Shown here: piece by piece, positions 20,786 through 31,120 of the stretch | Layout: every line of letters starts with the position of its first letter | How positions within the stretch are numbered: the first letter of the stretch is position 1 | Notes under the pieces: generated by a model | Told to the model about the DNA's origin: nothing | What the model saw: only the letters and a program-made list of their open reading frames with translations | The model's database searches: none | Position numbers and translations under genes: made by a program | Assembly: GCA_014529385.2 (NCBI GenBank) | Contig: CM043953.1 | Location: forward strand, 76,351,872 to 76,415,871 | Direction: 5' to 3' | Source of the DNA: Adiantum capillus-veneris | Taxonomy: Eukaryota > Streptophyta > Polypodiopsida > Polypodiales > Pteridaceae | DNA length: 64,000 bases

Positions 20786-21494
20786 GTGAAAGAAACTGGA
20801 AGTGAAATCAAAGAAACCATCGTGAAATCCGGAGGATCAATTTTGGTTGATAAAATTTTTGAGCCTATTAATGCAGCCTTGGAAGCCTACCAAGCAGGTC
20901 TTAAAGCAAGCCAAAACATGGAAAACAAATGGAAAAACTATCCTTCTCTAGACATGGAAGTAGCTAAGCTTGAAGCTTATCAAAATTTGGTAAGAATCAC
21001 GCAAGAGATGTTGGAAAAAAAAAACCCAAGCTTGAAAGTATGACAAAACCTGAGGAGCTTGTGGAAGGAAACAATAAAGAAAAATCCAAAGTGGTGGTAG
21101 AACCCCACCTAGGAACAAAAGAGCCAAAACTTATAGTACCAGACATGGAAGATCCTTAGATGAAATTCCATTCGTAGAGGAAGACTGTCCTGGACACTTA
21201 TGGGAGAAAGTTAGAGAGATTAATGATGGGAGTTTAACGTTGAAGTCAGCTCCTATAGAGGAAGTTTGGTTAGACAATCTACCTCCTGATGTGGACATGG
21301 ATGTACAATCCTTGTATGGGCTTTGTGGATCTGAAGCTTCAGGAATGTCTAAACCATTGACCTTGAAAACATTACCCTCTTACTGGGGAGATAATAAAGA
21401 TGAATCCATAGTGTGTAAGACCACGCAATTAAAGAGAGCAGAACAGACCCTAGAAGTAGACAACATCCATTCAATCATGTCTATACCCATCTAA
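20786..21494 (+). pseudogene. Spacer between gag and protease in copy B
   Basis: Two open pieces. 20786-21043 is a helical, Lys/Glu-rich segment (VDKIFEPINAALEAYQAG) largely deleted from copy A. 21240-21494 contains DNLPPDVDMDVQSLYGLCGS and a Lys-rich stretch, also present in copy A (6692-6949). No known domain is recognised. Position suggests a linker between nucleocapsid and protease. Confidence 0.6.
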
Positions 21495-21706
21495 TGCACT
21501 CTTACTCTTAGAGAAATATTAAAAATCAGACCATATTTATGGAATGATCTATAGAAAACTCTAGAGAAGGTCGGAATAACGGGGCTAAGCGTAATTTTTT
21601 TGGGAAAATTGAAACACGAAATGGATAACAAAGAGATTCGATCTGTGTTCCAATCAGCAAAGTCAAAGAATACTACGAAGGGGAAGAAGGAAACACGACC
21701 CTTCTA

Positions 21707-21982
21707 GTGAGGTATGATGATATAGAAACCATGGCAATACTGGATAGTGGGGCAGGCATAGCCATAGCCACAAAATCAGTATGGGAATCCTGGGAACAAT
21801 CAGCCATTATACAAACGCGAATGGAATTGCAATTGGTTAATGCACATATCGCAAGACCCTTAGGACCGCTGGAAAAAGTGATAGTTAATTCATGTGGGAT
21901 TGAATATCAAAACACTTTTGCCATAGAAGACTCTAGAAAGGAACTCAATTACGAAATCATATTGGGAAGACCTTTCATGTGA
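21707..21982 (+). CDS. Retropepsin (aspartic protease) domain of copy B
   Basis: This domain would cleave the gag-pol polyprotein. The active-site loop reads MAILDSGAGIAIA (D-S-G), the middle holds IVNSCGIEYQNTF, and the C-terminal end carries EIILGRPFM, equivalent to the conserved I-L-G-x-x-(W/F) motif of retroviral-type proteases. A stop follows at 21980, where the frame would otherwise run into QVQLIQDW. At about 90 residues it has the usual monomer length. The corresponding region of copy A is destroyed. Confidence 0.8.
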   Translation: MRYDDIETMAILDSGAGIAIATKSVWESWEQSAIIQTRMELQLVNAHIARPLGPLEKVIVNSCGIEYQNTFAIEDSRKELNYEIILGRPFM

Positions 21983-22024
21983 CAAGTACAACTCATCCAA
22001 GATTGGGGAGACAATTATCTGTAC

Positions 22025-23133
22025 TTGAAGCAAGTGGGATCAATAACAAGGGTTAATCTAAAAGATCACACTTATAGAGATGTCATGAAAACTCATGTAC
22101 AAGAGTTTGATTCAGTCTCTTCGGCTAAAACTAATCTTCCATCTTGGTTGAACAAAGACACTCCTATTTGGATGTGTGGAGCTTCAAAAAGTGGGAGCTT
22201 AAAAAGAGAAGAATGTATCTTAGAAAGGGATTGTACAGATCAAGCCTATGTACATGAACCCTTTCCAGAGCATTTATTTGAGCCATTTGAGTGGACTCAA
22301 ATCTTAGCAACAATGGATGTATGTGTAAATATGTCTATGCCTACTCAATTTTGCAATGAGGACGGCTATGACATAATTCCTATACAAATGATCTCAGCCC
22401 TCCACATTGAAGAAAAAATTCCAAGATCCAAGGACTTGATGAAAGCTCAACAAGTCTTTTCAGACCTCTACTATGATGCAACAGATGAGTTAGAAGAACA
22501 TTCAACTACCTCAGATGATTCGGGTCAAAAAAAGAACATGTCAGAGCTAAGCTCATGAAAGGAGGGGAAGAAAAGTTTTTTGACTTTCTAAACAAAAAAC
22601 TGAGCAAACAGAAATGGTATAGACGAAAAAGAGACACCAAAAACGTGAAAGCTAGACCTATGCCATCAATCTCCAGTAGAACACAGTTCCTGATGCAGAT
22701 AGATGCACATGATTGTGTCAAGGACAAATCAATGGTAGATATCCTTCAATCAAAGAGCATGAAATGACAAAACATTGAGAAAAACGCTAAGGAAACTCAA
22801 GAAAAGCCAAAAAACAAGACAAGGGTTCAACCATGACACAAGTTAAGTGGAAAAAGAAGTATCAAGAGTTGAAAAAAATCTCTAAAGGAGATATATACGA
22901 CCGAAATGGAAACCACAAAAGAGGATGGTACAGCTGTAATGAGTCTTCCATCCCATTACAACAAATATACTCTCCAGAACCAAAAAAACATAGTTGAACA
23001 ACCTGTCAAGGAACGACGAAAACAGGGCGAGTCCTATGAAGGACCTAAAATTGCAAACAAGATAGATTTGGTTGAGCCAGGAGAAGAGCCTAGATCTGCC
23101 TACATTGCAAATGACCTAACAGAAGAAGAATAA
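22025..23133 (+). pseudogene. Acidic and Lys-rich spacer between protease and RT, copy B
   Basis: Three open pieces (22025-22558, 22555-22767, 22906-23133) correspond to 7400-8500 of copy A. The first holds LPSWLNKDTPIWMCGASKSG and an acidic end. The second is basic (KKLSKQKWYRRKRDTKN). The third reads toward RT (VEPGEEPRSAYIANDLTEEE). An unusually long linker of about 450 residues between PR and RT is a feature of this family; no domain is recognised. Conservation between copies suggests it was once functional. Confidence 0.6.
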
Positions 23134-23354
23134 GTGCTTTTGTTAAGCTTACTAAAAGAATACCTTGGTCTTATGAGGATCTTAAGGGTGTTGATCCAAA
23201 AATCTGTCAACATACCATACCTATGAGAGATGATGCAAAATCAAGTAGACAAAGGCCACACACATATAATGATACATTTTCCAGAAAGATCAAAGAGTAG
23301 ATTAAAAAACTAAAGGAAGCCAAATTCATTTATGAAATTGAACACACAGATTGG

Positions 23355-24180
23355 GTGTCTCCAATTGTGGTAATACCCAAGAATAATGGAATACTACGGG
23401 TTTGTGTCAACCTCAAGAAAGTGAATGAAGCTACCACTAGAGACAACTTTCCTCTTGCTATCACTGAGCATGTTTTAGAACGAGCTGCAGGTAAAGAAGC
23501 TTATAGATTTTTAGATGGATTTTTAGGATACAATCAACTTTTGGTTAACCCAAAAGATCAATATAAAACTGGCTTTGCAATAGAACGCGGTATTTTTGCC
23601 TATCACGTTATGCCTTTTGGGTTAACTAATGCTCCTTACACCTTTCAAATATTGATGAGCCATGCTTTTAAAGAATATCTTAGGAATTTATTAGAAGTAT
23701 ATATGGATGATCTATGCGTACATTCATCAGTCCGGGTTGATCATTTTGAACACCTCAAAAAGGTATGTGAAAAATGTAGACTTTATAGGATTTGCTTGAA
23801 TCCTAAAAAGTGCACATTTATGGGTGGACAAGGAAAAATTCTTGGACATTTAGTGTCTAAAAATGGCATAGCTACTGATATGAATAAAATTCATGTTATT
23901 GCTGATTTGCCTAAACCAACAACAATCAAGAGGGTTCAAGCCTTCATGGGACATTGTGGATATTACGGATGGTTCATTTACATGTACACTATAATTGCAA
24001 AACCCATGTATAGCTTGATTACACACTTTGAATGGACTGATGAGTGTGAAGAATCTTTCATGAAGCTTAAGCAAGCTCTCACTTCATCTCCAATATTGAA
24101 AGAACCAGATTGGAATAAGATATTCTACATACATGTAGATACTTCCAATTTTTTCCTCGGATGTATACTAGCTCAACCAG
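23355..24180 (+). CDS. Reverse transcriptase and start of RNase H, copy B
   Basis: The open frame (to 24215) holds the full RT palm: LRVCVNLKKVNEATTRDNF, FLDGFLGYNQLLV, MPFGLTNAPYTFQILM and the catalytic box VYMDDLCVHSS with both Asp residues. The thumb/connection follows with GHLVSKNGIATD and FMGHCGYYGWF. RNase H starts with ILKEPDWNKIFYIHVDTSNF. The native protein stops at about residue 276, where the sequence changes to an inverted fragment of element G, adding a short foreign tail that ends at 24215. Upstream RT motifs start near 23160 with a stop at 23297. This is the most complete RT of the A/B family here. Confidence 0.85.
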
Positions 24181-24790
24181 GAGACTCCATTATCTTCTTT
24201 TTATACATCATGTAATATTTTGATGGCCCCTCTGGCATGTCCTTGATGCTTTCAATGAGCTCATCTCTAATATCCAGGCCGGCCTCGGCCAATCCCTGTC
24301 CTTGTTCTCCGTGGTGGGATGTTTCTGGCAAGTCTGGCATTTCTTGTTAGCTGTTGCACTTGGGCTGCGTCTGTCCTGATTTGCTGTTGAGAAATCTGGT
24401 CTTCTTTTTCCTTCAGCAGTGTGTCACTGATCTGTTTCTGAGTCTCTAACTTGGTCCTTGCTTGTGCGAGTTGCAGCTCCAACTCTTTTACCTTTTGTTC
24501 ATTGGCCGCCGGTCTAGGTCATCATTCCCGATAAGAGCAGTTGCCTCTGCAGTCTTTCTTGCTCTAGCTCCCCTTTCAGCGTTGCTAGGGTGTTCACTGC
24601 TGTGGCATTGTCTAACGTGGAGACCAATGCCCCAGAAGGTTCCTGATTAGCCATCAAGGTTGTCACAGTACTTTTGATAGTGAGGTATGAACTGTTAACT
24701 CTCTGAAACCTTGCGCTTTCGTAAGTAAGCTGCTCCATTGCTTTCTGTACCTTTTCTATCAATCCTTGGCATTATTTCTCCTTGGCTCCA
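24181..24790 (-). pseudogene. Inverted fragment of the element G coding region
   Basis: On the minus strand this segment matches 27331-27947, including the coiled-coil peptide with FQRVNSSYLT, TLATLKGELEQERLQ and the downstream MPDLPETSHHGEQ region. It joins copy B at about 24180 and the G leader at about 24791. Element G is therefore flanked on its left by an inverted copy of its own interior, which indicates a duplication-inversion rearrangement and not a simple insertion. Stops and a small deletion break the frame. Confidence 0.85.
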
Positions 24791-25458
24791 ACCAAAAATT
24801 ATCAGGAAAACCAAATATGGTTAGACTTAGTAAAATAAGGTCAAACAGTGAAAAATTGCTCTAATTTGTTCATTTTAAGTCCAAACTTGAAAATAAATCA
24901 TCAGTGGGCTAGGCAGGCATAGGGGACCAAGGCCATCCAGTTTTCACCCAAAAAAGCCCATGTACTACGATCGCGATCGGTGTACATCAGCATCAGAATT
25001 TGACCAAAACCTAACAGATCCCTTCTACACATCTTGTTCAAGTCACCCATCAAGTTTCAAACCAATTGGACATCAAGAACCCATGAAAAATCAAAGTCTA
25101 GTCTAAAACTCCCTTGTAACCCAAAATTGGGACTTACAAACTCAAAAGTGGTTCAAATAAAACACAGAGTGGATCAAAATGACCCTCTATCTATCAGCAA
25201 ACCACTCATGTGATCAGATCTCATTTTGGCCTTTGTACTACGATCGCGATCGGTGTACCCCAGGCCCAGATTTGGCTCAGATTTCAATCAGTCTTAGCTC
25301 TAGTCTCCCTAGTGCCACTGGTGAAATATGGACAAGAATGGATGAAATTTGTTCAAGTTATGATCAATTTTAACTTTTGAACTGCTTTTTACTAAAAGTC
25401 TAAATGCTACTGGTTGCGAAAGGAAAATCCTGACAGCTTGTGATTCTACTGACACAGA
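24791..25458 (+). promoter_or_regulatory. Leader of element G with two ATCGCGAT sites
   Basis: This is non-coding sequence before the G reading frame. Two identical 22-bp sites, ACTACG then ATCGCGAT then CGGTGTAC, start at 24964 and 25237, 273 bp apart. Both occur in a shared context (TTTGGCC upstream of the second, CAGATTTGGC downstream) also found at the element F sites. The core is an exact 8-bp palindrome within a 10-bp one (GATCGCGATC). Confidence 0.75.
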
Positions 25459-26397
25459 ATGCCTCGCCAAAAGAAAAAAAGGCAGTGGAGAGCTGCACCA
25501 TATGAAGTGGATGAGCTCGCTACAAATGAAAAAGCTCACATCTCGGATGAAATACTAGCTCAGATCCCGGCTGACATTTTCATCGCGAAGTTTAGGGATG
25601 CTGATGGTGACATGGTAAAGACAACTATCATGCCACGGGAAATATGGAATCTTTATCGAAGGCCAGAGGTCACAGAATCAGTGCATGCTATACATTTGGA
25701 TCAGTTTTTCAGATTGCAGCCATGGGGAACACACTTCATGAGGGCCCACGAGCTCATGAGCTCGATACAATATGATGGGCAAGCAATGCTCACCGACAAG
25801 GATGGTTCGAAGGTAAAGGTAAAGATCACAAAAGAAATCATCAACGAAGCTTTACATTTCCTTCCAGGGCAACATGACTTGCTGGCAAAGACAAAGTCAC
25901 TGGATAACGAGAAGGCATTCATCAAAGCAAAAGGAAACAAGTACAAATACAGTGACATGATATACGGTGAGCTAGAATTACCAATGAGGTTGATCTCTTA
26001 GCATTTCAGAGTACAAAAGCCTCCTCGCTACACCGAGCCAATCCTGCACATCGCCGTGGTCATGGCTCTAGCAACAGCTAAAAATCGAACCATCCGCTGC
26101 GATTATGGTTCTTACATCTTGGAGAACTTGATCAAAGCAAATTTAAAAAGCTCGACAAAGAACAAAAGCTACATGAGTGCAGGGCCAATGCTAACAAGAA
26201 TAGCATACCAAGCTTTGGGAATGATTGAAGATCTACCGGCGGCCCGTTCTCAAACGGCCCTGATTCAGAAAGCAAAGCTGGTTGCTCATTCAGTTAGGAC
26301 GACCACTAGCGCAACATCATCGCGCACGGCCAAGGCATCCAACAAGAGCTCAAGCGATGAAGAAAAGACGGAGACTGAAGATGAAGAAAACTCTTAA
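25459..26397 (+). pseudogene. Element G protein, N-terminal part (plant mobile-domain-like)
   Basis: The frame opens with a basic MPRQKKKRQW segment, chosen because it is the first Met after the leader. It runs to a stop at 25999 and resumes at 26056-26397 in another frame. Motifs are IPADIFIAKFRDADGDMVK, WNLYRRPEVTESVHAI, KVKITKEIINEALHFLPG, then YTEPILHIAVVMALATAKNR and MLTRIAYQALGMIEDLPAAR. This resembles the plant mobile-domain type proteins found in transposons of many plants, but the match is from memory and weak. A related segment (LTRIAYHAIGMADN) is present on the minus strand at 34745-35530. The C-terminus is Ser/Glu-rich. What it does in the element is unknown. Confidence 0.6.
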
Positions 26398-27837
26398 GGG
26401 TCTAAAGACAAAGGACCATCGTAGTTTGAAGAAAGCGAGGAGGAAGACACCAGCACACCACTTGAGAAAAGAAAGAGGGAAAGAAGTACAGTGCCACAGT
26501 CTGACCTTCAAAAAGCATATGCAGAGGCCCAACAAAGAGTTGACGAAAGAAGGACCAAGTTGCGGGCTCACAGACAGGCAAGGGCTGTCGCAACAAAACA
26601 AACAGAAAAATGAAGGTTTGAGAAGGAAAGACAAGAAAGGATAGAAAATGCAGCTCGCATATGGGCTGAAAAGCAAAGGTTAGAAGCGGAACAAAAAGCT
26701 GCAGAAGTGGACATTTCTTCGCAGTCCATTGAAGGAACAAATGAGAAGGATGTGGCTGATGATACAAACCAAGCAGAGCAATTAAAGAAAACTCCAAGAG
26801 AGAGGAATGTGGAAGCGCGACGGGCGGCGGATTTGATCCGCCAAAGGATCATAAAGATTTTAAAGGAAAGAAAAGCGGAAGCTTCTGCTTCACAGCCAAG
26901 GGAACAAGAAGCGGAGAAATCACATCCTCCTCCTTCGCCTAAATCACTACCTCCTCTTCCTTCGCCAAAATCTCCTCCTCCTCCTCCTCCTTCTCGATCA
27001 ACAAAAAAACCACCACCTCCTCCTCCTTCATCCTCACAAAAAGAGTCATTGCCTCCTACAGAAGCAATAGGGTACCAAGAAGCTTGTCAGGCTATTTTTG
27101 ATTTTGACTACAGGAAAACCTTACAGGATTTAGAAAGACAATTCCAAGGCCAGCACGTGGTGCTGAGAGAAAGAGAAAAGCAGGTACAGGAAGCCCAACA
27201 AAAGAAAAAAACTGGGCAAGAGGAGTTAGAGAGCCTACGGGCCCAATTGAAGCTCACAAAGAAGGAAAGAGACAATGAGCGATAGCAGGCTCAGTCGCTG
27301 ATCCAAGATCTGGCGGACGTCAGGACAATGTTGACCACCAAGGAGAAAGAATGCCAAGGATTGATAGAAAAGGTACAGAAAGCAACAGAGCAGCTTGCTT
27401 ACGAAAGCGCAAGGTTTCAGAGAGTTAACAGTTCATACCTCACTGTCAAAAGTACTATGACAACCTTGATGGCTAATCAGGAACCTGTTAGGGCATTGGT
27501 CTCCACGTTAGACAATGTCACAACAGTGAACACCCTAGCAACGCTGAAAGGGGAGCTAGAGCAAGAAAGACTGCAGAGGCAGCTGCTCTTATCGGGAATG
27601 ATGACCCTGACGGCGGCCAATGAGCAAAAGGTAAAACAGCTAGAGCTGCAACTCGCACAAGCAAGGGCCGAGTTAGAGACTCAGAAACAGATCAACGACA
27701 CACTGTTGAAGGAAAAATAAGACCAGATTTCTCAACAGCAAATCAGGACAGACGCAGCCCAAGTGCAGCACCTGCTTTTGGAACAAGAAATGCCAGACTT
27801 GCCAGAAACATCCCACCACGGAGAACAAGGACAGTGA
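26398..27837 (+). pseudogene. Element G protein, coiled-coil and Pro-rich middle part
   Basis: Largely open pieces (26282-26644 in one frame, 26707-27285 and 27328-27720 in another) encode a highly charged helical protein. It contains Arg/Glu/Gln-rich stretches (KAYAEAQQRVDERRTKLRAH), a Pro-rich linker (KSPPPPPPSRSTKKPPPPPP) near 26960-27035, and long heptad-type coiled coil from about 27100 to 27720 (EREKQVQEAQQKKK, LEQERLQRQLLL, QLELQLAQARAELETQKQ). In-frame stops occur at 27283 and 27718. Self-association through coiled coils would suit a gag-like structural role; that is inference. A related coiled coil appears at 36144-36700. Confidence 0.65.
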
Positions 27838-28871
27838 TTGGCCGAGGCCGGCCTGGATATTACAGATGAGCTCACTGAAAGCATCAGGGACATGCCAGAG
27901 GGGACAACAAAAGATTACATGATGTATGAAAAGAAGATAATGGAGTCTGCGGCCCTAGCGTTCTTACAGCTTGAAGAGCAGGTGGAGGGGTTTGGCCATG
28001 AATACCTACCTTTTCCCTTGATATGCCACGAAGAAATCCTATGGAAGGAAAATATGTGGCCGACCTTGCCACGAAACAAAGACGGAGATTACCAAGGAGT
28101 AGCACTGACAGCTGAAGAAGCTCAGGATGTCATTGAAGATCACCCAAAGTGGAGGCAGAAGTGACTGGACAAGCGGCCACAGGATCTAACCAACTACCAC
28201 AATTCTCTTCAGCACATTCAGATAGATCCTACTTTCTGCCCAGTCCCTAGAAGATGCACGTGGAAGGATTTTGCCACATGGAAAGGCTGAAGGCAGCAAA
28301 AGTTGAACTACCCAGTCCTACTTTCTGCCCAGTCCTTAGAAGATGCACGTGGAAGGATTTTGCCACATGGAAAGGCTAAAGGCAGCAAAAGTTGAACTAC
28401 CCAGTCCTGACAGCGTAGCATCCTCCTATAGTAGCATATGTAGTCAACACACTGAATTCAACAATCATGTTGCTGCGGGATGTCCCCGATGTCAGTGGCA
28501 TAGCCAGGATGATCGTCACCTGCATCCAGGTGTTCAAAGACACTGAAGGCAACGATTACCCATGGAATCTGTTCTTGGAAGGGCATAGAGGGATCTTCTA
28601 GAATCTCCAAGATTCGCCGCCACAACATATACTGATGGCAATGTACTCAAGGCTAATGTACCTGCCTTCACACTACTTGCAGACTTTTGAAGAGGCCTTC
28701 GTCACAGGTTCTTTGAAATCGACTCAAGGATCTTCCACCCTATGGCAAAGGGACCTCAAGGCACGGTACGTTAGCAGACAGCATCAAGAAGCCCTAGAAG
28801 CTGTCCTACGAACACGGAGCTTTTCGACAACACTTGCTTCCTTGGAGCCCCACCAACGACCGAAGCTCTGA
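27838..28871 (+). pseudogene. Element G protein, C-terminal part
   Basis: 27838-28164 encodes an acidic segment (DITDELTESIRDMPEGTTKD and EVEGFGHEYLPF-like sequence). It is followed by TFCPVPRRCTWKDFATWKG, which matches FCPVPRVRTWQAYEALK in the relic at 37110. An 89-bp tandem duplication (28228-28316 and 28317-28405) interrupts this motif. The end (28635-28871) reads MYSRLMYLPSHYLQTFEEAF and stops 23 bp before the polypurine tract. The matching end in the 36-37.7 kb relic also stops just before a polypurine tract and LTR, so this protein terminates the internal region of the element with no pol after it. Confidence 0.65.
28228..28405 (+). repeat. 89-bp tandem duplication
   Basis: Two nearly identical 89-bp units, each starting CCTACTTTCTGCCCAGTCC, lie head to tail, with about two substitutions between them. 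The event is private to this copy and recent by its similarity. Confidence 0.9.
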
Positions 28872-28894
28872 ACATGCACAGGGCGTGCAAGGAT

Positions 28895-28908
28895 AAGGAA
28901 GGGGGGAG
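28895..28908 (+). other. Polypurine tract of element G
   Basis: AAGGAAGGGGGGAG lies directly before the LTR start TGTTTGGCG, where plus-strand DNA synthesis would be primed. Confidence 0.75.
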
Positions 28909-29195
28909 TGTTTGGCGAACGAAACGACGAAGCTGCGGTTTCCAGAGAAAGAGTCACATTTTTCAGGGAATCTACATTTTTGCGGAAATCTCATCCTTTG
29001 TAAAAGAGCTTCTCTGAGCTGAGAACTTGTAAAAGAATTGATGATTATTTTTCTAGGAGAAATTGTATAGTAGAGAGCCAGTTAGAAGTTTAGGAGCTTT
29101 TTGGCCGGACAAGACATTTGTAAAGACCTAAACTATAAAGGTCAATTTTGTAAGTTTGAACATTATCTTTTTTATGGGAAACTGAGAAGACATTT
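28909..29195 (+). mobile_element. 3' LTR of element G, truncated
   Basis: It begins TGTTTGGCGAACG and follows the element F LTR (54677 onward) base by base for about 285 bp. Shared blocks include GAAAGAGTCACATTTTTCAG, TTGCGGAAATCTCATCCTTT and AAACTATAAAGGTCAATTTT. It stops at about 29195, where integrase sequence of element C begins. Confidence 0.85.
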
Positions 29196-30648
29196 GTAAA
29201 GGATTGTCCTCATGTCAAAACAAACACCTATACCTCATGTAGCATTGTTTCAAATGTCATTTGTTCCTAAGTGGAGTAACTATCTAGTCACTTAATTATC
29301 GAGCCAAACATTTCCTGAGGATATGAGTACAACATCATCAAAGAGCAACTGAAATTGAAGCAAAGGACTATGCTCTTATTGGAAACCAATTGTATCGAAG
29401 AGGTAAGGATCAACATTTGTGTCTTTGTGCAAATGAAAACGAATACATTCCTATTATAGAAGAAGCACATGCTGGGTTAGCTGGAGGTAACGTTTCTAGT
29501 GAGACCACCACAAGAGCAATCTTAATGGTAGGCATATGGTGGTCAACACTTTTTGTAGATGCCAAGGAATATGTTTGGAGGTGTGATGCTTGTCAACAAG
29601 AAAAATGCCAAACCGTGTGGATAGCATGCCCTTAAGACCAATGATGGGGCTAGAGCTTTCACAAAATGGGGTATAGATTTTGTTGGGCCAATACAGCTGC
29701 CTGCTTATAGAACCCAATCTAAATATATCATTGTAGCTATAGACTATTTGATCAAGTGGGCTGAGGCTAGAGCAACTCAAAATAATGATGCCAGAACCAC
29801 TGCTGCATTCTTATATGAGTATGTATTCACAAGATATGGACTGCCAATAGAGATAGTGTGATAGGGGAACTCATTTTCTCAATGAGGTAATTGAGTATTT
29901 GCTTAATGAATTTATGGTCATCCATAACAAATCAGCTCCCTATCACCCACAAGCAAATGAACAAGCTGAGCATACGAATAAAATTCTTAGCTCGGTATTG
30001 ACTAAAGTGGTTAGTTCAGGGAGGACAGACTGGGAAATGAATATCCATGCTTCTCTATAGTCTTATCGAGTTTCATTCAAAACGACTTTAAATGCTACAC
30101 CCTTTAACCTTGTTTATGGTCTTGATGCCATACTACCAATATAATTTCTATTGCCAACATTAAGGGTAGCTAAGAATCTTGAGTGGAGTGGACGTGAATT
30201 GTCAGAGAAACTTGAAGATTTAGAAAAGCTAGATGAGCAAAAGCTAACTGTTGTAGCTCACATCTATGCACAAAAGTAGAAACAAAAGTAGTTTATTATT
30301 CCCATCTGATAACAAAAATCTTCAAAAAAGGGGACTTAGTTAGTCTATTCCCTTAAGCAACATATTCCCAAGTTTAAGAAAAAGGAAACAGACCGTTTAT
30401 AATCGAAGATGTATCTCCAAGTGGAGCAATTTAGTTGTCCACCCAAGATGGTGAACCGATGGCTAATTGGATTAGTGGATGTCGTTTAAAGAAGTACAAC
30501 TTGCCACTGACCAACGAATTGCTAGAAAGAATGCATGCAGCTAAGCAAAGAAAGATAAAACAACAATAGATTATTGATGAAGCCCATGAGGAAGCTCGGC
30601 TTTGGATACTCAAAAGGAAAGATGCTCTCAAGAATCAACAAATAAAAA
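29196..30648 (+). pseudogene. Integrase, copy 1 of element C (broken)
   Basis: The segment starts within a first zinc-binding motif (VKDCPH). It continues with a second H2C2 domain in the open piece 29390-29635: RRGKDQHLCLC, then AHAGLAGG with Asn for the second His, and RCDACQQ. The catalytic core follows in shifted frames: WGIDFVGPIQLPAYRTQSKY, then IDYLIKW, a surviving DRGTHF (with a 2-bp loss before it near 29865) and YHPQANEQAEHTNKIL with the Glu. The end (30370-30648) matches the C-terminal region of copy 2 and stops at the shared AATCAACAAATA. Numerous stops abolish function. Confidence 0.75.
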
Positions 30649-30835
30649 AGTATAGACATTACCTATTAGCTAACAAATTTGTGTTCTTTGTGGACCACCA
30701 AGCCTTATTTTACTTGGTCAACAAGCCATGAAAAACAGAAAGAATAGTGAGATGGTTCATCATTCTTTTGAAATTTGATTTCACTATAGTTGTGAAAAGG
30801 GCACCACCACTCACCAAAGAGCCTGAAGTCTTGTG
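30649..30835 (+). pseudogene. RNase H tail joined to integrase copy 1
   Basis: The segment reads KKYRHYLLANKFVFFVDHQA, LFYLVNKP and, after a stop, RIVRWFIILLKFDFTIVV followed by a KGTTTHQRA-type ending. It matches 9680-9790 of copy A. It lies after an integrase end instead of after RT, so the order here is a junction, most simply the start of a second element unit whose RT is deleted. Confidence 0.75.
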
Positions 30836-31120
30836 TATTTTTCCAACGCTAATAATTTCTCCATTGTAAATAAATTCAACGTGTGCACCAACATCCCTGT
30901 TCTTGTCGATCTTCTGCTTTAGACGTTAATGCAAAGATAGAAAACTATACAAATCAACCAAAAGAAAAAACCATAATTCTACTTGTAAACATAATACAAT
31001 ATGATTTTTTATCATTATCTCAATAGAGAACAATCGAGACAAGGGGAGGGAGGTATGTCACGAGAGAGAGGGGGATAGTGGAAAATTCATTGATAAAGAG
31101 TGTATACAGTGAAGCTAACT
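30836..31120. other. Unassigned spacer in element C
   Basis: No gypsy domain can be read. AT-rich sequence is followed by a purine run (GAGACAAGGGGAGGGAGG, near 31036-31053). A short exon-like minus-strand reading at 30820-30917 was considered and not accepted. Confidence 0.45.

Larger units (their letters stand above)
16870..24180 (+). mobile_element. Ty3/gypsy (OTA-type) retrotransposon copy B
   Basis: This is the better-preserved sister of copy A. The order is leader with four palindromes, gag with N-terminal extension, Pro/Met-rich linker, two CCHC knuckles, helical segment, retropepsin, acidic spacer, Lys-rich spacer, RT with an intact YMDD box, and the first part of RNase H. RT motifs (FLDGFLGYNQ, MPFGLTNAP) place it in the non-chromodomain OTA branch with Tat and Athila. 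It ends abruptly at about 24180, where an inverted piece of element G is joined inside RNase H. Integrase and both LTRs are missing; element C looks like the missing 3' half of the same family. Confidence 0.85.
24791..29195 (+). mobile_element. Element G: pol-less LTR retrotransposon with a coiled-coil ORF
   Basis: The layout is leader (24791-25458), one long broken reading frame (25459-28871), a polypurine tract (28895-28908) and the start of a 3' LTR (28909). No protease, RT or integrase motif is seen between leader and polypurine tract, so the element is non-autonomous. Its LTR start is nearly identical to that of element F (54677), and its leader carries the same ACTACGATCGCG-type motif with the same 273-bp spacing as F. 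The 5' LTR is lost to the inversion at 24791, and the 3' LTR is cut at about 29195 by element C sequence. Confidence 0.75.

Noticed and set aside
26350..26852. Minus-strand open frames of 94-131 codons opposite element G
   Set aside because: Antisense reading of a charged coiled-coil frame; hydrophobic composition follows from the complementary codons.
30820..30917. Minus-strand exon-like stretch (KIDKNRDVGAHVEFIYNGEI) with CAG before and GTGAGT after
   Set aside because: The proposed donor lies in antisense to the RNase H ending (KGTTTHQRA), so the splice site is probably coincidental; too short to identify.
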